A DNA stretch of 64,000 bases, taken from the NCBI RefSeq assembly GCF_050410775.1, contig NZ_CP191229.1. One strand, 5' to 3'. The position numbers and the translations under genes were made by a program. This DNA comes from Erwinia sp050410775 (GTDB lineage: Bacteria > Pseudomonadota > Gammaproteobacteria > Enterobacterales > Enterobacteriaceae). Positions 1 through 9,573 of the stretch are shown here, piece by piece. Below the pieces are notes generated by a model. That model was not told the DNA's origin. It made no database searches and saw only the letters and a list, made by a program, of their open reading frames with translations. How positions within the stretch are numbered: the first letter of the stretch is position 1; each line of letters opens with the position of its first letter.

Positions 1-74
1 ATTTTCTCTAGCGCCCCGGGCAAACGGTAAGCGCCTTACTTTTTCACACTGATTAAGCCAGGAGTTTATCGTCG

Positions 75-3000
75 ATGGCGAATTTCTTTATCGATCGCCC
101 CATTTTTGCCTGGGTGATAGCGATTTTACTTTGCCTGACCGGCACGCTGGCCATTTTTTCCCTTCCCGTTGAGCAGTATCCCGATCTCGCCCCGCCTAAC
201 GTGCGTATAAGCGCTAACTATCCCGGTGCCTCTGCCGAAACGCTGGAAAACACCGTTACCCAGATCATCGAACAGAACATGACCGGCATCGACAACCTGA
301 TGTATATGTCCTCCCAGAGCAGCAATACCGGGCGGGCCACCATCACAATGACGTTTGTGGCGGGTACCGATCCGGATGAGGCTCGGCAACAGGTGCAGAA
401 CCAGCTGCAGACCGCGCTGCGCAAGCTTCCCCAGGATGTGCAATCTCAGGGCGTTACCGTGACCAAAACGGGTGATACCAATATTCTGATGGTCGCGTTC
501 GTATCGACGGACGGCAGCATGGATAAGCAGGATATCAGTGATTATGTCGCCAGCCACGTTCAGGATCCCCTCAGCCGTATCGACGGCGTGGGCCAGGTTG
601 ACGCCTACGGTTCTCAGTACGCCATGCGGATCTGGCTCGATCCCAATAAGATGATTAACTATGCGCTGACCACCGAAGATATCGTCAGCGCCATCCGCTC
701 CCAGAACAGCCAGGTAGCAGTAGGCCAGCTTGGCGGGCTGCCCGCCGTCGATCGCCAGGCGCTTAACGCCACCATTAATTCTCAGTCTTTACTGACCACT
801 CCTGAGCAGTTCAGCAATATCACCCTCAGGGTGAATCAGGATGGTTCAGAGGTAAAGCTGGGGGAAGTAGCCCGCGTCGAACTGGGCGCGGAGAAATATG
901 ATTTCCTCAGCCAGTATAACGGCCAGCCAGCTTCCGGGCTGGGCGTCAAGCTGGCCTCTGGCGCCAATGAATTACAAACCGATGAGCTGGTGCGCGCGCG
1001 TATTGATGAGCTGTCGCGCTATTTCCCTCCCGGCCTGAAGGCGGAAATTGCCTACGAGACCACCCCCTTCGTAAAAGCCTCGATTGAGGACGTCGTCAAG
1101 ACGTTGCTTGAAGCGGTTGTTTTGGTGTTTGTGGTGATGTACCTGTTTCTGCAAAATTTCCGCGCCACCCTGATCCCGACCATTGCCGTTCCGGTAGTGC
1201 TGCTTGGTACCTTTACGGTGCTTTCACTGTGCGGCTTCAGTATCAACACCCTGACCATGTTCGCTATGGTGCTGGCAATTGGCTTACTGGTTGATGATGC
1301 CATCGTCGTGGTGGAAAACGTCGAGCGCATCATGAGCGAGGAAGGGCTTTCGCCACGCGAAGCGACGCGGAAGTCGATGGGACAAATTCAGGGCGCGCTG
1401 GTGGGGATTACTTTGGTGCTGTCGGCGGTGTTTATCCCGATGGCGTTCTTTGGTGGCACAACGGGCGCCATCTATCGTCAGTTCTCTATTACCATTGTTT
1501 CCGCCATGGTTCTGTCGGTGCTGGTCGCCATGATCCTCACCCCGGCGCTTTGCGCCACCCTGCTTAAGCCGCTGGAAAAAGGGCAGCATCACGGCCGGCG
1601 GGGGTTTTTTGGCTGGTTTAACCGTATGTTTAACCGTAACGCCGACCGCTACGAGCGCGGCGTCGGGCGGATTCTGGCGAAGGCAGGGCGCTGGCTGCTG
1701 CTTTACATGGCGATCATCGTCGGCATGGCACTGCTATTCTGGCATCTGCCGACTTCCTTCCTGCCGCTGGAGGATCGCGGCGTATTCACCACGCAGATCC
1801 AGCTTCCTCCCGGCTCAACCTTGCAGCAGACCCATAAAGTGGTTAACAACGTTGAGCGCTATTATCTGACGCAGGAGAAGGACAATGTGCTGTCGGTTTT
1901 TTCCACCATTGGCGCAGGCCCTGGGGGAAATGGGCAGAACGTCGCCCGCATGTTTATCCGCCTTAAACCCTGGCAGGCGCGCGAGGGAGCAGAGAACACC
2001 TCCTTCGCAATTATTGAGCGGGCGACGAAAGCCTTTGGCCGCATCAGGGAAGCCCGGGTTATCGCCAGCAGCCCGCCTGCCATCTCAGGTATGGGAAGCT
2101 CCTCAGGATTTAACTTGCAGCTGGAGGATCATGCCGGGATGGGCCACGATGCGCTGATGGCAGCGAGAAATCAGCTGCTGGCCGCCGTGGAAGATGAACC
2201 GGCGCTGGCGCGGGTGCGCCATAACGGGCTTGATGACACGCCGCAGCTGCGTATTAACGTCGATCAGCATAAAGCGCAGGCGCTGGGCGTCTCAATTGAC
2301 GATATTAATAACACGCTGCAAACCGGCTGGGGATCGACGTACGTTAACGACTTTCTCGACCAGGGCCGGGTGAAAAAAGTCTACGTTCAGGCCGCCGCGC
2401 GTTACCGTATGCTGCCGGATGACATCAGTAAATGGTATGTGCGCAACAACAGCGGCGGCATGGTGCCCTTCACCGCTTTCGCCACCACCTCCTGGGAGAC
2501 CGGTTCGCCCCGTCTGGAACGCTATAACGGCTATTCTTCTATTGAGATCGTTGGCGAGTCCGCTGCCGGCGTCAGTACCGGTACGGCAATGGATGTGATG
2601 GAAAAACTAGTCAGCCAGCTCCCTACCGGCTTTGGCCTGCAGTGGACAGGCGCCTCCTTTCAGGAACGCATGTCCGGCGATCAGGCGCCAGCGCTCTATG
2701 CTATTTCGCTGCTGGTGGTTTTCCTCTGCCTCGCCGCGCTTTATGAAAGCTGGTCCATTCCCTTCTCGGTGATGCTGGTGGTGCCGCTGGGCGTAGCCGG
2801 GGCGCTGGTCGCGACCTGGCTGCGGGGACTCGAAAACGACGTCTATTTCCAGGTAGGGCTGCTGACCGTCATCGGACTGTCGGCCAAAAACGCCATCTTG
2901 ATTGTGGAATTCGCCAGTGACATTAACCGTCAGGGACGGGATCTGCGTGAAGCGACGCTGGAAGCCTCCCGCCAGCGCTTGCGGCCTATCCTGATGACGT

Positions 3001-3194
3001 CGCTGGCGTTTATTTTTGGGGTACTGCCAATGGTTATCGGTAGCGGCGCTGGCTCCGGTAGCCAGCACGCCGTCGGCACAGGGGTGATGGGCGGGATGAT
3101 CTCCGCGACGATACTGGCGATTTTCTTCGTGCCGCTTTTCTTCGTGCTGGTACGTCAGCGCTTCCCGTTAAAGGCGAAGCCGATCGCAAAATGA
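75..3194 (+). CDS. acrD: RND multidrug efflux pump AcrD
   Basis: Inner-membrane RND transporter that exports aminoglycosides and other amphiphilic drugs through a TolC-type tripartite complex, driven by the proton gradient. The 1039 residues match the usual length of AcrB/AcrD. The N-terminus (MANFFIDRPIFAWV) is canonical. The fourth membrane helix carries the proton-relay aspartate pair (GLLVDDAIVVVENVER, about residues 401-416), with a matching Lys-containing helix near residue 935. AcrD rather than AcrB is inferred from close similarity and from the position next to ypfM and yffB, as in E. coli. No periplasmic adaptor gene is adjacent, as expected because AcrD borrows AcrA. A GGAG ribosome site lies 10 bases before the ATG. 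Confidence 0.93.
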   Translation: MANFFIDRPIFAWVIAILLCLTGTLAIFSLPVEQYPDLAPPNVRISANYPGASAETLENTVTQIIEQNMTGIDNLMYMSSQSSNTGRATITMTFVAGTDPDEARQQVQNQLQTALRKLPQDVQSQGVTVTKTGDTNILMVAFVSTDGSMDKQDISDYVASHVQDPLSRIDGVGQVDAYGSQYAMRIWLDPNKMINYALTTEDIVSAIRSQNSQVAVGQLGGLPAVDRQALNATINSQSLLTTPEQFSNITLRVNQDGSEVKLGEVARVELGAEKYDFLSQYNGQPASGLGVKLASGANELQTDELVRARIDELSRYFPPGLKAEIAYETTPFVKASIEDVVKTLLEAVVLVFVVMYLFLQNFRATLIPTIAVPVVLLGTFTVLSLCGFSINTLTMFAMVLAIGLLVDDAIVVVENVERIMSEEGLSPREATRKSMGQIQGALVGITLVLSAVFIPMAFFGGTTGAIYRQFSITIVSAMVLSVLVAMILTPALCATLLKPLEKGQHHGRRGFFGWFNRMFNRNADRYERGVGRILAKAGRWLLLYMAIIVGMALLFWHLPTSFLPLEDRGVFTTQIQLPPGSTLQQTHKVVNNVERYYLTQEKDNVLSVFSTIGAGPGGNGQNVARMFIRLKPWQAREGAENTSFAIIERATKAFGRIREARVIASSPPAISGMGSSSGFNLQLEDHAGMGHDALMAARNQLLAAVEDEPALARVRHNGLDDTPQLRINVDQHKAQALGVSIDDINNTLQTGWGSTYVNDFLDQGRVKKVYVQAAARYRMLPDDISKWYVRNNSGGMVPFTAFATTSWETGSPRLERYNGYSSIEIVGESAAGVSTGTAMDVMEKLVSQLPTGFGLQWTGASFQERMSGDQAPALYAISLLVVFLCLAALYESWSIPFSVMLVVPLGVAGALVATWLRGLENDVYFQVGLLTVIGLSAKNAILIVEFASDINRQGRDLREATLEASRQRLRPILMTSLAFIFGVLPMVIGSGAGSGSQHAVGTGVMGGMISATILAIFFVPLFFVLVRQRFPLKAKPIAK

Positions 3195-3196
3195 AT

Positions 3197-3220
3197 AAAG
3201 GCAGCCGGTTGGCTGCCTTT
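3197..3220 (+). terminator. acrD terminator hairpin
   Basis: A perfect 10-bp stem (aaaggcagcc / ggctgccttt) with a GGTT loop starts three bases after the acrD stop codon and ends in TTT. It probably stops acrD transcription and could work in both directions. Confidence 0.75.
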
Positions 3221-3286
3221 GTCAATTTGGTCTGCTGCAGGTCAAGCTTGTTGATTGTGTCGCCGAGCTTTTCTTTTTTGAATGTG

Positions 3287-3349
3287 TTACTTACGGGCTA
3301 ACATCGCTTCAATAAAGTCCTTCCAGTTCCCCAGTTCTGTGTCAATCAT
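3287..3349 (-). CDS. ypfM: Small protein YpfM (20 aa)
   Basis: A 20-codon gene translating to MIDTELGNWKDFIEAMLARK. It closely matches the 19-residue YpfM small protein of E. coli, which sits in the same place between acrD and yffB. A GAGAGG ribosome site lies seven bases before the ATG. It reads against acrD and yffB. Its function is unknown; conservation of the LGNWKDFIE core and of the position is the main support. Confidence 0.85.
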   Translation of the reverse strand: MIDTELGNWKDFIEAMLARK

Positions 3350-3654
3350 GATATACCTCTCTTTGCTGTGCAGTCATTATAGGATTAATCTTAATGCAAA
3401 GTGAATATCTTTCGCTAAGGAAACCCACCTCAAATGCCCCTCAAGATGTGGATTTGTGTGGCAGGCCACATTTTTTGACGTAGAAAGGCCGTACCAGGCT
3501 TAAACGCGTGAAGGATGCGGTAGAGAAGCATGTCAGACTGGCAAAGGGCCGAGAGGGATTTTCGCCACGTTTGCTGGGTTATTCGTCAGCCGATCGGGCA
3601 GCAATAAGGAAGGGAAAGCCTCAGGGGGTTGGCTATCCCCCTGATGTTCCTGAT
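3350..3654. other. Intergenic stretch between ypfM and the next small gene
   Basis: About 300 bases holding the ypfM ribosome site and, presumably, its promoter. A plus-strand open frame from 3508 runs across here and over the next gene; it has no recognisable product and no ribosome site, so I do not call it. No repeat or RNA gene is recognised. Confidence 0.4.
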
Positions 3655-3849
3655 CTATTTCAGGACAATAACTTTATCGTAGCCGCCGCTTTCACTGTCA
3701 ATGTGGGTTTTGGCATCGGGATGATCTCTCAGTACTGCCTCGACGATCTGGTTGAACGTTTCGCAGCGACTGTTCTTTTTCCTGGCGATCACAATGGTTG
3801 ACTGGGTTTCATCGACCGTGTGAGCGGAAGACGCTTGCATATAGTTCAC
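3655..3849 (-). CDS. Hypothetical 64-aa protein
   Basis: Small soluble protein of 64 residues, not recognised. It starts at GTG, supported by an AAGGAG ribosome site eight bases upstream. An in-frame ATG three codons on (residue 4) is an alternative. The composition looks protein-like: a strand-rich middle (STIVIARKK) followed by a helix (FNQIVEAVLRDHPDA) and a beta-type end (GYDKVIVLK). There are no signal peptide, membrane segments or cysteine pairs. It stands alone, divergent from yffB, and is not part of the E. coli order here, so it is probably lineage-specific. Confidence 0.6.
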   Translation of the reverse strand: MNYMQASSAHTVDETQSTIVIARKKNSRCETFNQIVEAVLRDHPDAKTHIDSESGGYDKVIVLK

Positions 3850-3989
3850 GGGGTGCTCCTTTTATTACGTTATTCTCTGGGTGATATCCTCGCCTTCCCT
3901 GCTGCCTCACAGGCGCATCCGTTGTAGACTAAGCGCCTGAACAGTATCGAATATAGTTGAAACCCATAAAAAACAGAAGGGAACCCGTT

Positions 3990-4349
3990 ATGCTGACGAT
4001 GTACGGCATCAAAAACTGTGACACCATCAGGAAGGCACGTAAGTATCTGGAAGCAAACGGCGTTGCTTATCAGTTTCATGATTATCGTACCGACGGGCTG
4101 GATGCGGCGCTGCTGCAGCGTTTTACCGGGACGCTGGGCTGGGAGCCTCTTCTTAACACGCGGGGCACCACCTGGCGCAAGCTCAGCGAAGAGACGCGGA
4201 GTGCGATAAAAGATGCGGCAAGCGCGTCAGAACTGATGCTCGCGCAGCCTGCCATGATTAAACGTCCGTTGCTCTGCCGCGCCGACGGCTCTATGCTGCT
4301 GGGTTTCAGTGAAACCACTTATCAGCCCTTTATTTCGGAGAAATCCTGA
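3990..4349 (+). CDS. yffB: ArsC/Spx-family protein YffB
   Basis: Thioredoxin-fold protein of the arsenate reductase/Spx family, 119 residues. The N-terminus (MLTMYGIKNCDTIRKARKYL) carries a single cysteine at residue 10 in the position of the ArsC catalytic cysteine. The later block LNTRGTTWRKL and the KRPLLC segment are typical of YffB. The real substrate is not established; a glutathione-dependent thiol reductase role has been suggested for the family. I chose the internal ATG at 3990 because it gives the E. coli-like N-terminus and follows AAGGGAA; the open frame extends 11 codons further upstream. dapE follows after two bases, so they are probably cotranscribed. Confidence 0.88.
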   Translation: MLTMYGIKNCDTIRKARKYLEANGVAYQFHDYRTDGLDAALLQRFTGTLGWEPLLNTRGTTWRKLSEETRSAIKDAASASELMLAQPAMIKRPLLCRADGSMLLGFSETTYQPFISEKS

Positions 4350-4351
4350 TT

Positions 4352-5479
4352 ATGTTCTGTCCGGTCATAGAGCTGACGCAGCAGCTTATTCGTCGCCCTT
4401 CCCTCAGCCCGGATGATGCCGGTTGTCAGGCCATTCTGATCGCGCGACTCCAGGCGATCGGCTTTACGATAGAGCCCATGCATATTGGCGACACCCTGAA
4501 CTTTTGGGCCTGGCGCGGTAAGGACGAAACGCTGGCCTTTGCCGGCCACACTGACGTTGTGCCGACCGGCGATGCCACCCGCTGGATCAATCCGCCTTTT
4601 GAGCCCACCATTCGCGACGGTATGCTGTTCGGACGCGGCGCGGCGGATATGAAAGGCTCGCTGGCGGCAATGATCGTGGCGGCTGAACGTTTCGTCGCGA
4701 CGCATCCCAATCATCAGGGCCGGCTGGCATTCCTGATCACCTCGGACGAAGAGGCCAGCGCGACCAACGGCACGGTAAAAGTGGTCGAAGCCCTGATGGC
4801 GCGTAATGAGCGGCTGGACTACTGCCTGGTGGGCGAACCCTCCAGCACGGAAAATGTCGGCGACGTGGTGAAAAACGGCCGTCGGGGTTCCATGACCGCA
4901 AACCTGACGCTGCATGGCGTTCAGGGACATGTGGCCTATCCTCATCTGGCAGATAATCCGGTGCATCGCGCCATGCCCGCGCTGAATGAGCTGGTGGACA
5001 CCGTGTGGGATCAGGGCAATGCGTTTTTCCCACCGACGAGTATGCAGATCGCCAACGTACAGGCGGGAACGGGCAGCAACAACGTCATTCCGGGCGATTT
5101 TTTTGTGCAGTTTAACTTCCGCTTCAGTACTGAACTGACCGACGAGATGATCAAGCAGCGTGTGCGGGATCTGCTGGATCGTCACCAGCTGCGCTATACG
5201 CTGGAGTGGAAGGTTTCCGGCCAGCCTTTCCTGACCTCAACGGGGAAGCTGGTCGATGCGGTGGTCAATGCGGTTCAGCACTATAATGAAATTAAACCGC
5301 AGCTTCAGACGACCGGCGGTACCTCAGACGGCCGTTTTATCGCACGCATGGGGGCGCAGGTCGTGGAGCTGGGACCGGTTAACGCCACCATTCATAAAAT
5401 CAATGAGTGCGTTAAGGCGGCTGATTTGCAGCTGCTCAGCCGCATGTACCAGCGTATTATGGAACAGCTGATTGCGTAA
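4352..5479 (+). CDS. dapE: Succinyl-diaminopimelate desuccinylase
   Basis: Cytosolic di-zinc M20-family hydrolase that cleaves N-succinyl-LL-diaminopimelate in the lysine and peptidoglycan precursor pathway. At 375 residues it has the normal length. Metal ligands are visible as GHTDVV (H66, D68), RGAADMKG (D99) and SDEEASA (catalytic E133, ligand E134), with the C-terminal NATIHKINE histidine. It lies two bases after yffB and nine before ypfN, the E. coli arrangement, and works in the same pathway as dapA at 10.7 kb. Confidence 0.96.
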   Translation: MFCPVIELTQQLIRRPSLSPDDAGCQAILIARLQAIGFTIEPMHIGDTLNFWAWRGKDETLAFAGHTDVVPTGDATRWINPPFEPTIRDGMLFGRGAADMKGSLAAMIVAAERFVATHPNHQGRLAFLITSDEEASATNGTVKVVEALMARNERLDYCLVGEPSSTENVGDVVKNGRRGSMTANLTLHGVQGHVAYPHLADNPVHRAMPALNELVDTVWDQGNAFFPPTSMQIANVQAGTGSNNVIPGDFFVQFNFRFSTELTDEMIKQRVRDLLDRHQLRYTLEWKVSGQPFLTSTGKLVDAVVNAVQHYNEIKPQLQTTGGTSDGRFIARMGAQVVELGPVNATIHKINECVKAADLQLLSRMYQRIMEQLIA

Positions 5480-5488
5480 GGGTTACGT

Positions 5489-5677
5489 ATGGAATGGTTC
5501 AAAGAGTACTGGTGGATACTGATTATCGTCGTTATGGTCGGCGTACTGATGAACGTTTATAAAGATCTGAAGCGCATCGACCATAAAAAGTTCCTGGATA
5601 ACAAGCCGGAACTGCCGCCGCATCGTGATTTCAACGATAAGTGGGATGACGAGGACGACTGGCCGAAAAAGAAATAG
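5489..5677 (+). CDS. ypfN: UPF0370 small membrane protein YpfN
   Basis: A 62-residue protein with one N-terminal membrane helix (about residues 5-23, WWILIIVVMVGVLMNV) and a charged acidic tail (NDKWDDEDDWPKKK). It matches the UPF0370 family in sequence and location, directly behind dapE. Function unknown; it is likely a single-pass inner-membrane protein with a cytoplasmic tail. Confidence 0.9.
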   Translation: MEWFKEYWWILIIVVMVGVLMNVYKDLKRIDHKKFLDNKPELPPHRDFNDKWDDEDDWPKKK

Positions 5678-5684
5678 CCTTGCA

Positions 5685-5703
5685 GCGGGGGCTCAGCCCC
5701 CGC
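5685..5703. terminator. Convergent hairpin between ypfN and tmcA
   Basis: A perfect 8-bp GC stem (gcgggggc / gcccccgc) with a 3-base loop. The loop is the stop codon of tmcA. It lies eight bases after the ypfN stop and probably ends transcription of both convergent units. Confidence 0.55.
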
Positions 5704-7747
5704 TTCCTGCCTCTAATGCCATCATATACGCCCGCCACGCCTCATCGCGCTGCGGATCGAGCGCAGCCAGCGCCCGCTGCGTTTCCTGTCGCCAGCCAGC
5801 CAGTAGCGCCTTACGGCCAGAAAGCGCAAAACGCTGACACAAAGAGGCCGCCGTCAGCCGCTCAGAGAGCGCCGCGCGCAGCAGAGGCATCTCGCCGCTG
5901 AAATGCACCGACAGCCGCCCCAGCGCCCCAATGCTCGCTTCGAACGGCCTGTGCGCCCAGGCAAAGCCAGCCAGCTCGCGCCAGTCCTCTTCATCCAGTG
6001 GCTCATCGCGCATCAGGCCGCTTTGCTGCAACAGTAAATCCACAGATGCCCGGACGGTTTCGTCACCAATCAGCATCCGCAGCCAGGGCCAGTCGCGGAC
6101 AAGCCGACGCGATGCCCGTCCGGCCAGCGCTTTTCCGCGTTCGCTGAGGGGAAGCAGCGCCATCGCAGTATGGCAGCCGCTGCTCGCCTCCGTTTTGCTG
6201 CCAAACCGCACCAGCTGAAACCCGCACGCCCGCCAGAAGTGCCAGAGCGCCTCCGTATAGCCAAAGCTGACCGAGAGGAAATCCAGCCCTGCGGCAGCCT
6301 GCTGGCTTTGCAACACCAGTTCCCGGCCGGTTCCCCGCCTGCGTAGCGCGGGCGCCACGGCGATCCGGCTGATACGGCGGGAAACGAGGCAAGGAGCGTC
6401 GGGGAAACCGCCGTGGGCGGCAAGCGACTGGGCCAGCAGATTCCCTCTCGGCCGCCGTAGTCCGGCCCAGACCGCCTCAGCGAGCGCTTCGCTCAGGCCG
6501 CCTTCTTCCACCAGCCACATCGCGCCCACTACCCGCTCATCCTGTAGCGCAGCGCTGAAATGCATACCCGGCGCATCCATCATGCGCCGCAGATCCAGCG
6601 GAGAAGTCCGGTAATGCGCGCTGGTGAGAAGCCGGTAAATCGCCTCAAGCCGTGCGGGATTCGTCTGCCACTCCTGCTGGAGAGGCGTGGCATAGCTGAC
6701 CGGGACATCAGTAACTGAAGGCATCTCTTCATCAAACAAGAGCGCCGCGCTGACAAAACGCTCCAGCGGATCCTCTGCTGACCAGCGCAGGGGCCGCTCA
6801 AGCCTGAGCTGGATAGCGCCCGGCAGGCTGGCGATGAATTTAAGCAGGAAGCCGCGCCCGGTGCCCTCATAGCCCTGAAGCGTGGTGGTTAGCAACACGC
6901 GGGGAAAAAGGGAGACCATCTGGTGCAGCAGCGGGGCCGGGATCGCCGCCGCCTCATCAATAAGCAGCCAGTCAATCTCCTGTGGCCGCTGTTCCGGCGG
7001 GAGGCTCAACAGGCGATCCGGCGCAATAAAACTGAACTTATCGCCGGCAAAGTGCGCCAGCACCTCCGTGGAAACTTTCGCGGGTGCGGTTATCAGCGCG
7101 CGTCCCGGCCAGCGGGCCGCCAGTAACCCGGCAAGGGCGGATTTGCCCCGTCCCCGCGGTGCGATAAGCACATAGGTGGCTGGCTCGCTTTTAAGCAGCC
7201 GGGACAGCAGCGCCTGCTGCTGAGCGGTATCGTCAGGCTGCCAGTCAGCATGAGCAGCAATCGCAGGCAGGCTGAACGGCTGATACTGCTGTAACAGAGC
7301 AACATCCTTATCCTGCTGGATAAGGCGCTGCAAACGGCGGGTAAAGTGCGGTGTGGCTGTCGCCGCTGGCTGCCCGCTCCAGCGCAGCGCATCGGTATCG
7401 GGCTGACGGGCCCATTCCTCCCACGCGGGAACCAGCATCAGCAGCCAACTACCCGCCTTCAGCGTCCCGGCCAGCGCCGCCAGCGCCTCCGCATGGAGGC
7501 CGGTACGGGCATCAAACACCGCATGCAGGAATTCACGTCCCAGCAGCGTGCTGGCCGCCTGGGGGGCACAGTTCAGCGGGCTTTGCGGCGCGTCGCCCAG
7601 CCAGAGCCAGTCGCCGGGCAGCCAGGCCATAAACTGCCGCGCCTGCGTCAGACACCACTCCGCCTCGCCGCTCACCACCACCAGACGCCGCATCCCCTGC
7701 TGGCTGAGGGTTTCAGTCTGCTCAAGCAGCGTGGTAATTTGCGTCAT
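5693..7747 (-). CDS. tmcA: tRNA(Met) cytidine acetyltransferase TmcA
   Basis: Makes N4-acetylcytidine at the wobble position of elongator tRNA-Met, using acetyl-CoA and ATP or GTP. The 684 residues fit the family (671 in E. coli). An N-terminal domain is followed by an RNA-helicase-like ATPase with Walker A (APRGRGKSALAG, about residue 197) and Walker B (DWLLIDEAAAIP). Next comes a GNAT acetyltransferase domain with the acetyl-CoA loop around SRRISRIAVAPALRRRGTGREL, then a C-terminal tRNA-binding tail. Its ATG overlaps the stop of upstream ypfJ (TGATG), so the two are translationally coupled. Confidence 0.95.
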   Translation of the reverse strand: MTQITTLLEQTETLSQQGMRRLVVVSGEAEWCLTQARQFMAWLPGDWLWLGDAPQSPLNCAPQAASTLLGREFLHAVFDARTGLHAEALAALAGTLKAGSWLLMLVPAWEEWARQPDTDALRWSGQPAATATPHFTRRLQRLIQQDKDVALLQQYQPFSLPAIAAHADWQPDDTAQQQALLSRLLKSEPATYVLIAPRGRGKSALAGLLAARWPGRALITAPAKVSTEVLAHFAGDKFSFIAPDRLLSLPPEQRPQEIDWLLIDEAAAIPAPLLHQMVSLFPRVLLTTTLQGYEGTGRGFLLKFIASLPGAIQLRLERPLRWSAEDPLERFVSAALLFDEEMPSVTDVPVSYATPLQQEWQTNPARLEAIYRLLTSAHYRTSPLDLRRMMDAPGMHFSAALQDERVVGAMWLVEEGGLSEALAEAVWAGLRRPRGNLLAQSLAAHGGFPDAPCLVSRRISRIAVAPALRRRGTGRELVLQSQQAAAGLDFLSVSFGYTEALWHFWRACGFQLVRFGSKTEASSGCHTAMALLPLSERGKALAGRASRRLVRDWPWLRMLIGDETVRASVDLLLQQSGLMRDEPLDEEDWRELAGFAWAHRPFEASIGALGRLSVHFSGEMPLLRAALSERLTAASLCQRFALSGRKALLAGWRQETQRALAALDPQRDEAWRAYMMALEAGSGG

Positions 7748-8610
7748 CAGCGGCCCGCGAAGGTGTCACACTGACCGGGGTTGCCGCTGTCAAACCCCTT
7801 TTTAAACCAGCTGTAACGCTGCTGCGAGGTGCCATGTGTAAAGCTGTCTGGCACCACATGCCCCTGGCTTTTCTGCTGCAGCCGGTCATCGCCAATCGCC
7901 TGTGCCGCGTTCAGGGCTTCCTGCAGGTCGCCCACTTCCAGCACGTTTTCCTGCTGCATATAGTGGCCCCATACGCCGGCAAAACAGTCCGCCTGTAGCT
8001 CCATCTTCACCGAAAGCTGGTTAACCTGCGTCTGGCTGGCGCCCTGCTGCATCTGGCGGACTTTAGGTTCAATCCCCAGCAGACGCTGCACGTGATGTCC
8101 CACCTCATGGGCAATAACATACCCCTGCGCAAAATCACCGTCCGCGCCCAGGCTAGTTTTCATTTCGTCATAAAAAGAGAGATCGATATAGACAGTGCTG
8201 TCAGCGGGACAGTAGAAAGGCCCCATGACCGACTGGCCGGTGCCGCAGCCTGTCCGGGTCGCACCGCGATACATCACCAGCTTCGGCGGCGTATAGGTCT
8301 TATCCATCTGCTGGAAAATTTTCTGCCAGGTGTCTTCGGTAGTCGCCAGGATCACCGAGGTAAACTGGGCCGCCTCATCCTGCCGGGGATCGACGCCCTG
8401 CTGCTGCTGCGACTGCGAGACTGAGCGGGTTTCACCGGTCAGCAATGGCGAAAGATCATAGCCATAGTAGCCCGCAATCATGACGATGATCAGCAGGATT
8501 ATCCCTCCCTTTCCACGCGGTATCCGCATGCGTCCGCCGCCCATTGTCGGCCCGGACTGATTACGGCGATCGTCCACGTTATCGCTCTCACGGCGCCCTT
8601 GCCAACGCAT
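7747..8610 (-). CDS. ypfJ: Membrane-anchored neutral zinc metallopeptidase YpfJ
   Basis: Putative zinc metallopeptidase, 287 residues as in E. coli. A short basic N-terminus precedes one membrane helix (about residues 35-52, GGIILLIIVMIAGYYGYDL), placing the catalytic part in the periplasm. The HExxH zinc motif reads HEVGHH within YVIAHEVGHHVQRL, with a downstream glutamate in ELQADCFAGVWGH as likely third ligand. Cysteines in GCGTGQ, YCPAD and ADCFAG could form disulfides. Substrate unknown. It overlaps tmcA by one base. Confidence 0.92.
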   Translation of the reverse strand: MRWQGRRESDNVDDRRNQSGPTMGGGRMRIPRGKGGIILLIIVMIAGYYGYDLSPLLTGETRSVSQSQQQQGVDPRQDEAAQFTSVILATTEDTWQKIFQQMDKTYTPPKLVMYRGATRTGCGTGQSVMGPFYCPADSTVYIDLSFYDEMKTSLGADGDFAQGYVIAHEVGHHVQRLLGIEPKVRQMQQGASQTQVNQLSVKMELQADCFAGVWGHYMQQENVLEVGDLQEALNAAQAIGDDRLQQKSQGHVVPDSFTHGTSQQRYSWFKKGFDSGNPGQCDTFAGR

Positions 8611-8775
8611 AAATTACTCCTTGTTATTGTCACCTGCTGGTTGATGCATTGATTCTAGTCGGGCGGGAGGGCTAACACCAGCCTGAAAGGCCAGCGAGGG
8701 AACATGAGCGGAAGCACAGAGACGCCGGGCGGCGGGGAGAAAGAAGGCTGCGACAGGGCGCCGCAGCCGCGCTAA

Positions 8776-9489
8776 TCAGTCCAGCTTCACGCCGAGACGG
8801 TTAGCCACTTCTTCGTAGGCTTCAATCAGGCCGCCAAGGCTCTGACGATAGCGGTCCTTATCCATCTTTTCGAGGGTGGCTTTATCCCACAGGCGCGCGC
8901 CATCCGGGGAGAACTCATCGCCCAGCACCACTTCGCCGTTGAACAGGCCAAACTCCAGCTTGAAGTCCACCAGAATCAGTCCGGCATCCGCAAACAGTTT
9001 GCTGAGTACCTCGTTTGCTTTAAAGGTCAGCTCACGCATACGCGCCAGGTGTTCTTTACTGACCCAGCCGAAGGTTTCGCAATAGGATTCGTTGATCATC
9101 GGATCGTGTCGGGCATCATCCTTCAGGAAGAGATCGAACAGCGGCGGATTAAGCTCCATCCCCTCTTCCACGCCAAGGCGCTTCACCAGCGAGCCTGCCG
9201 CACGGTTACGCACCACGCATTCAACCGGCACCATATCGAGCTTTTTCACCAGCGCTTCGTTATCGGAAAGCAGCGCCTCCATCTGGGTCGGAATGCCGGC
9301 TTCCTGCAGTCTGGTCATGATGAAATAATTAAATTTATTATTAATCATTCCTTTACGATCAAACTGTTCGATACGCTCACCGTCCAGTGCTGACGTATCA
9401 TTGCGGAATTCGAGCACCAACAGATCCGGGTTTTCGGTACTGTAAACGGTCTTCGCTTTGCCGCGATACAACTCAGCTTGCTTTTTCAT
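8776..9489 (-). CDS. purC: SAICAR synthetase PurC
   Basis: Phosphoribosylaminoimidazole-succinocarboxamide synthase, which joins CAIR and aspartate with ATP in de novo purine synthesis. At 237 residues it is exactly the E. coli length. The N-terminus (MKKQAELYRGKAKTVYSTEN), the nucleotide-binding loop and the VRNRAAGSLVKR block are diagnostic. A candidate PurR box lies about 85 bases upstream of the start. The gene follows bamC on the same strand behind a terminator, so it probably has its own promoter. Confidence 0.97.
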   Translation of the reverse strand: MKKQAELYRGKAKTVYSTENPDLLVLEFRNDTSALDGERIEQFDRKGMINNKFNYFIMTRLQEAGIPTQMEALLSDNEALVKKLDMVPVECVVRNRAAGSLVKRLGVEEGMELNPPLFDLFLKDDARHDPMINESYCETFGWVSKEHLARMRELTFKANEVLSKLFADAGLILVDFKLEFGLFNGEVVLGDEFSPDGARLWDKATLEKMDKDRYRQSLGGLIEAYEEVANRLGVKLD

Positions 9490-9573
9490 CTGTTAAACTC
9501 CAAACGTGAAATCTACCGGGTCATCAACCCAAAATTATCGTGCAACAGTCTATTCTTTGCGGCGAAAAAAACG

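Noticed and set aside
4322..5185. 287-codon minus-strand frame opposite dapE
   Set aside because: Antisense shadow of dapE in GC-rich DNA; no family resemblance and no ribosome site.
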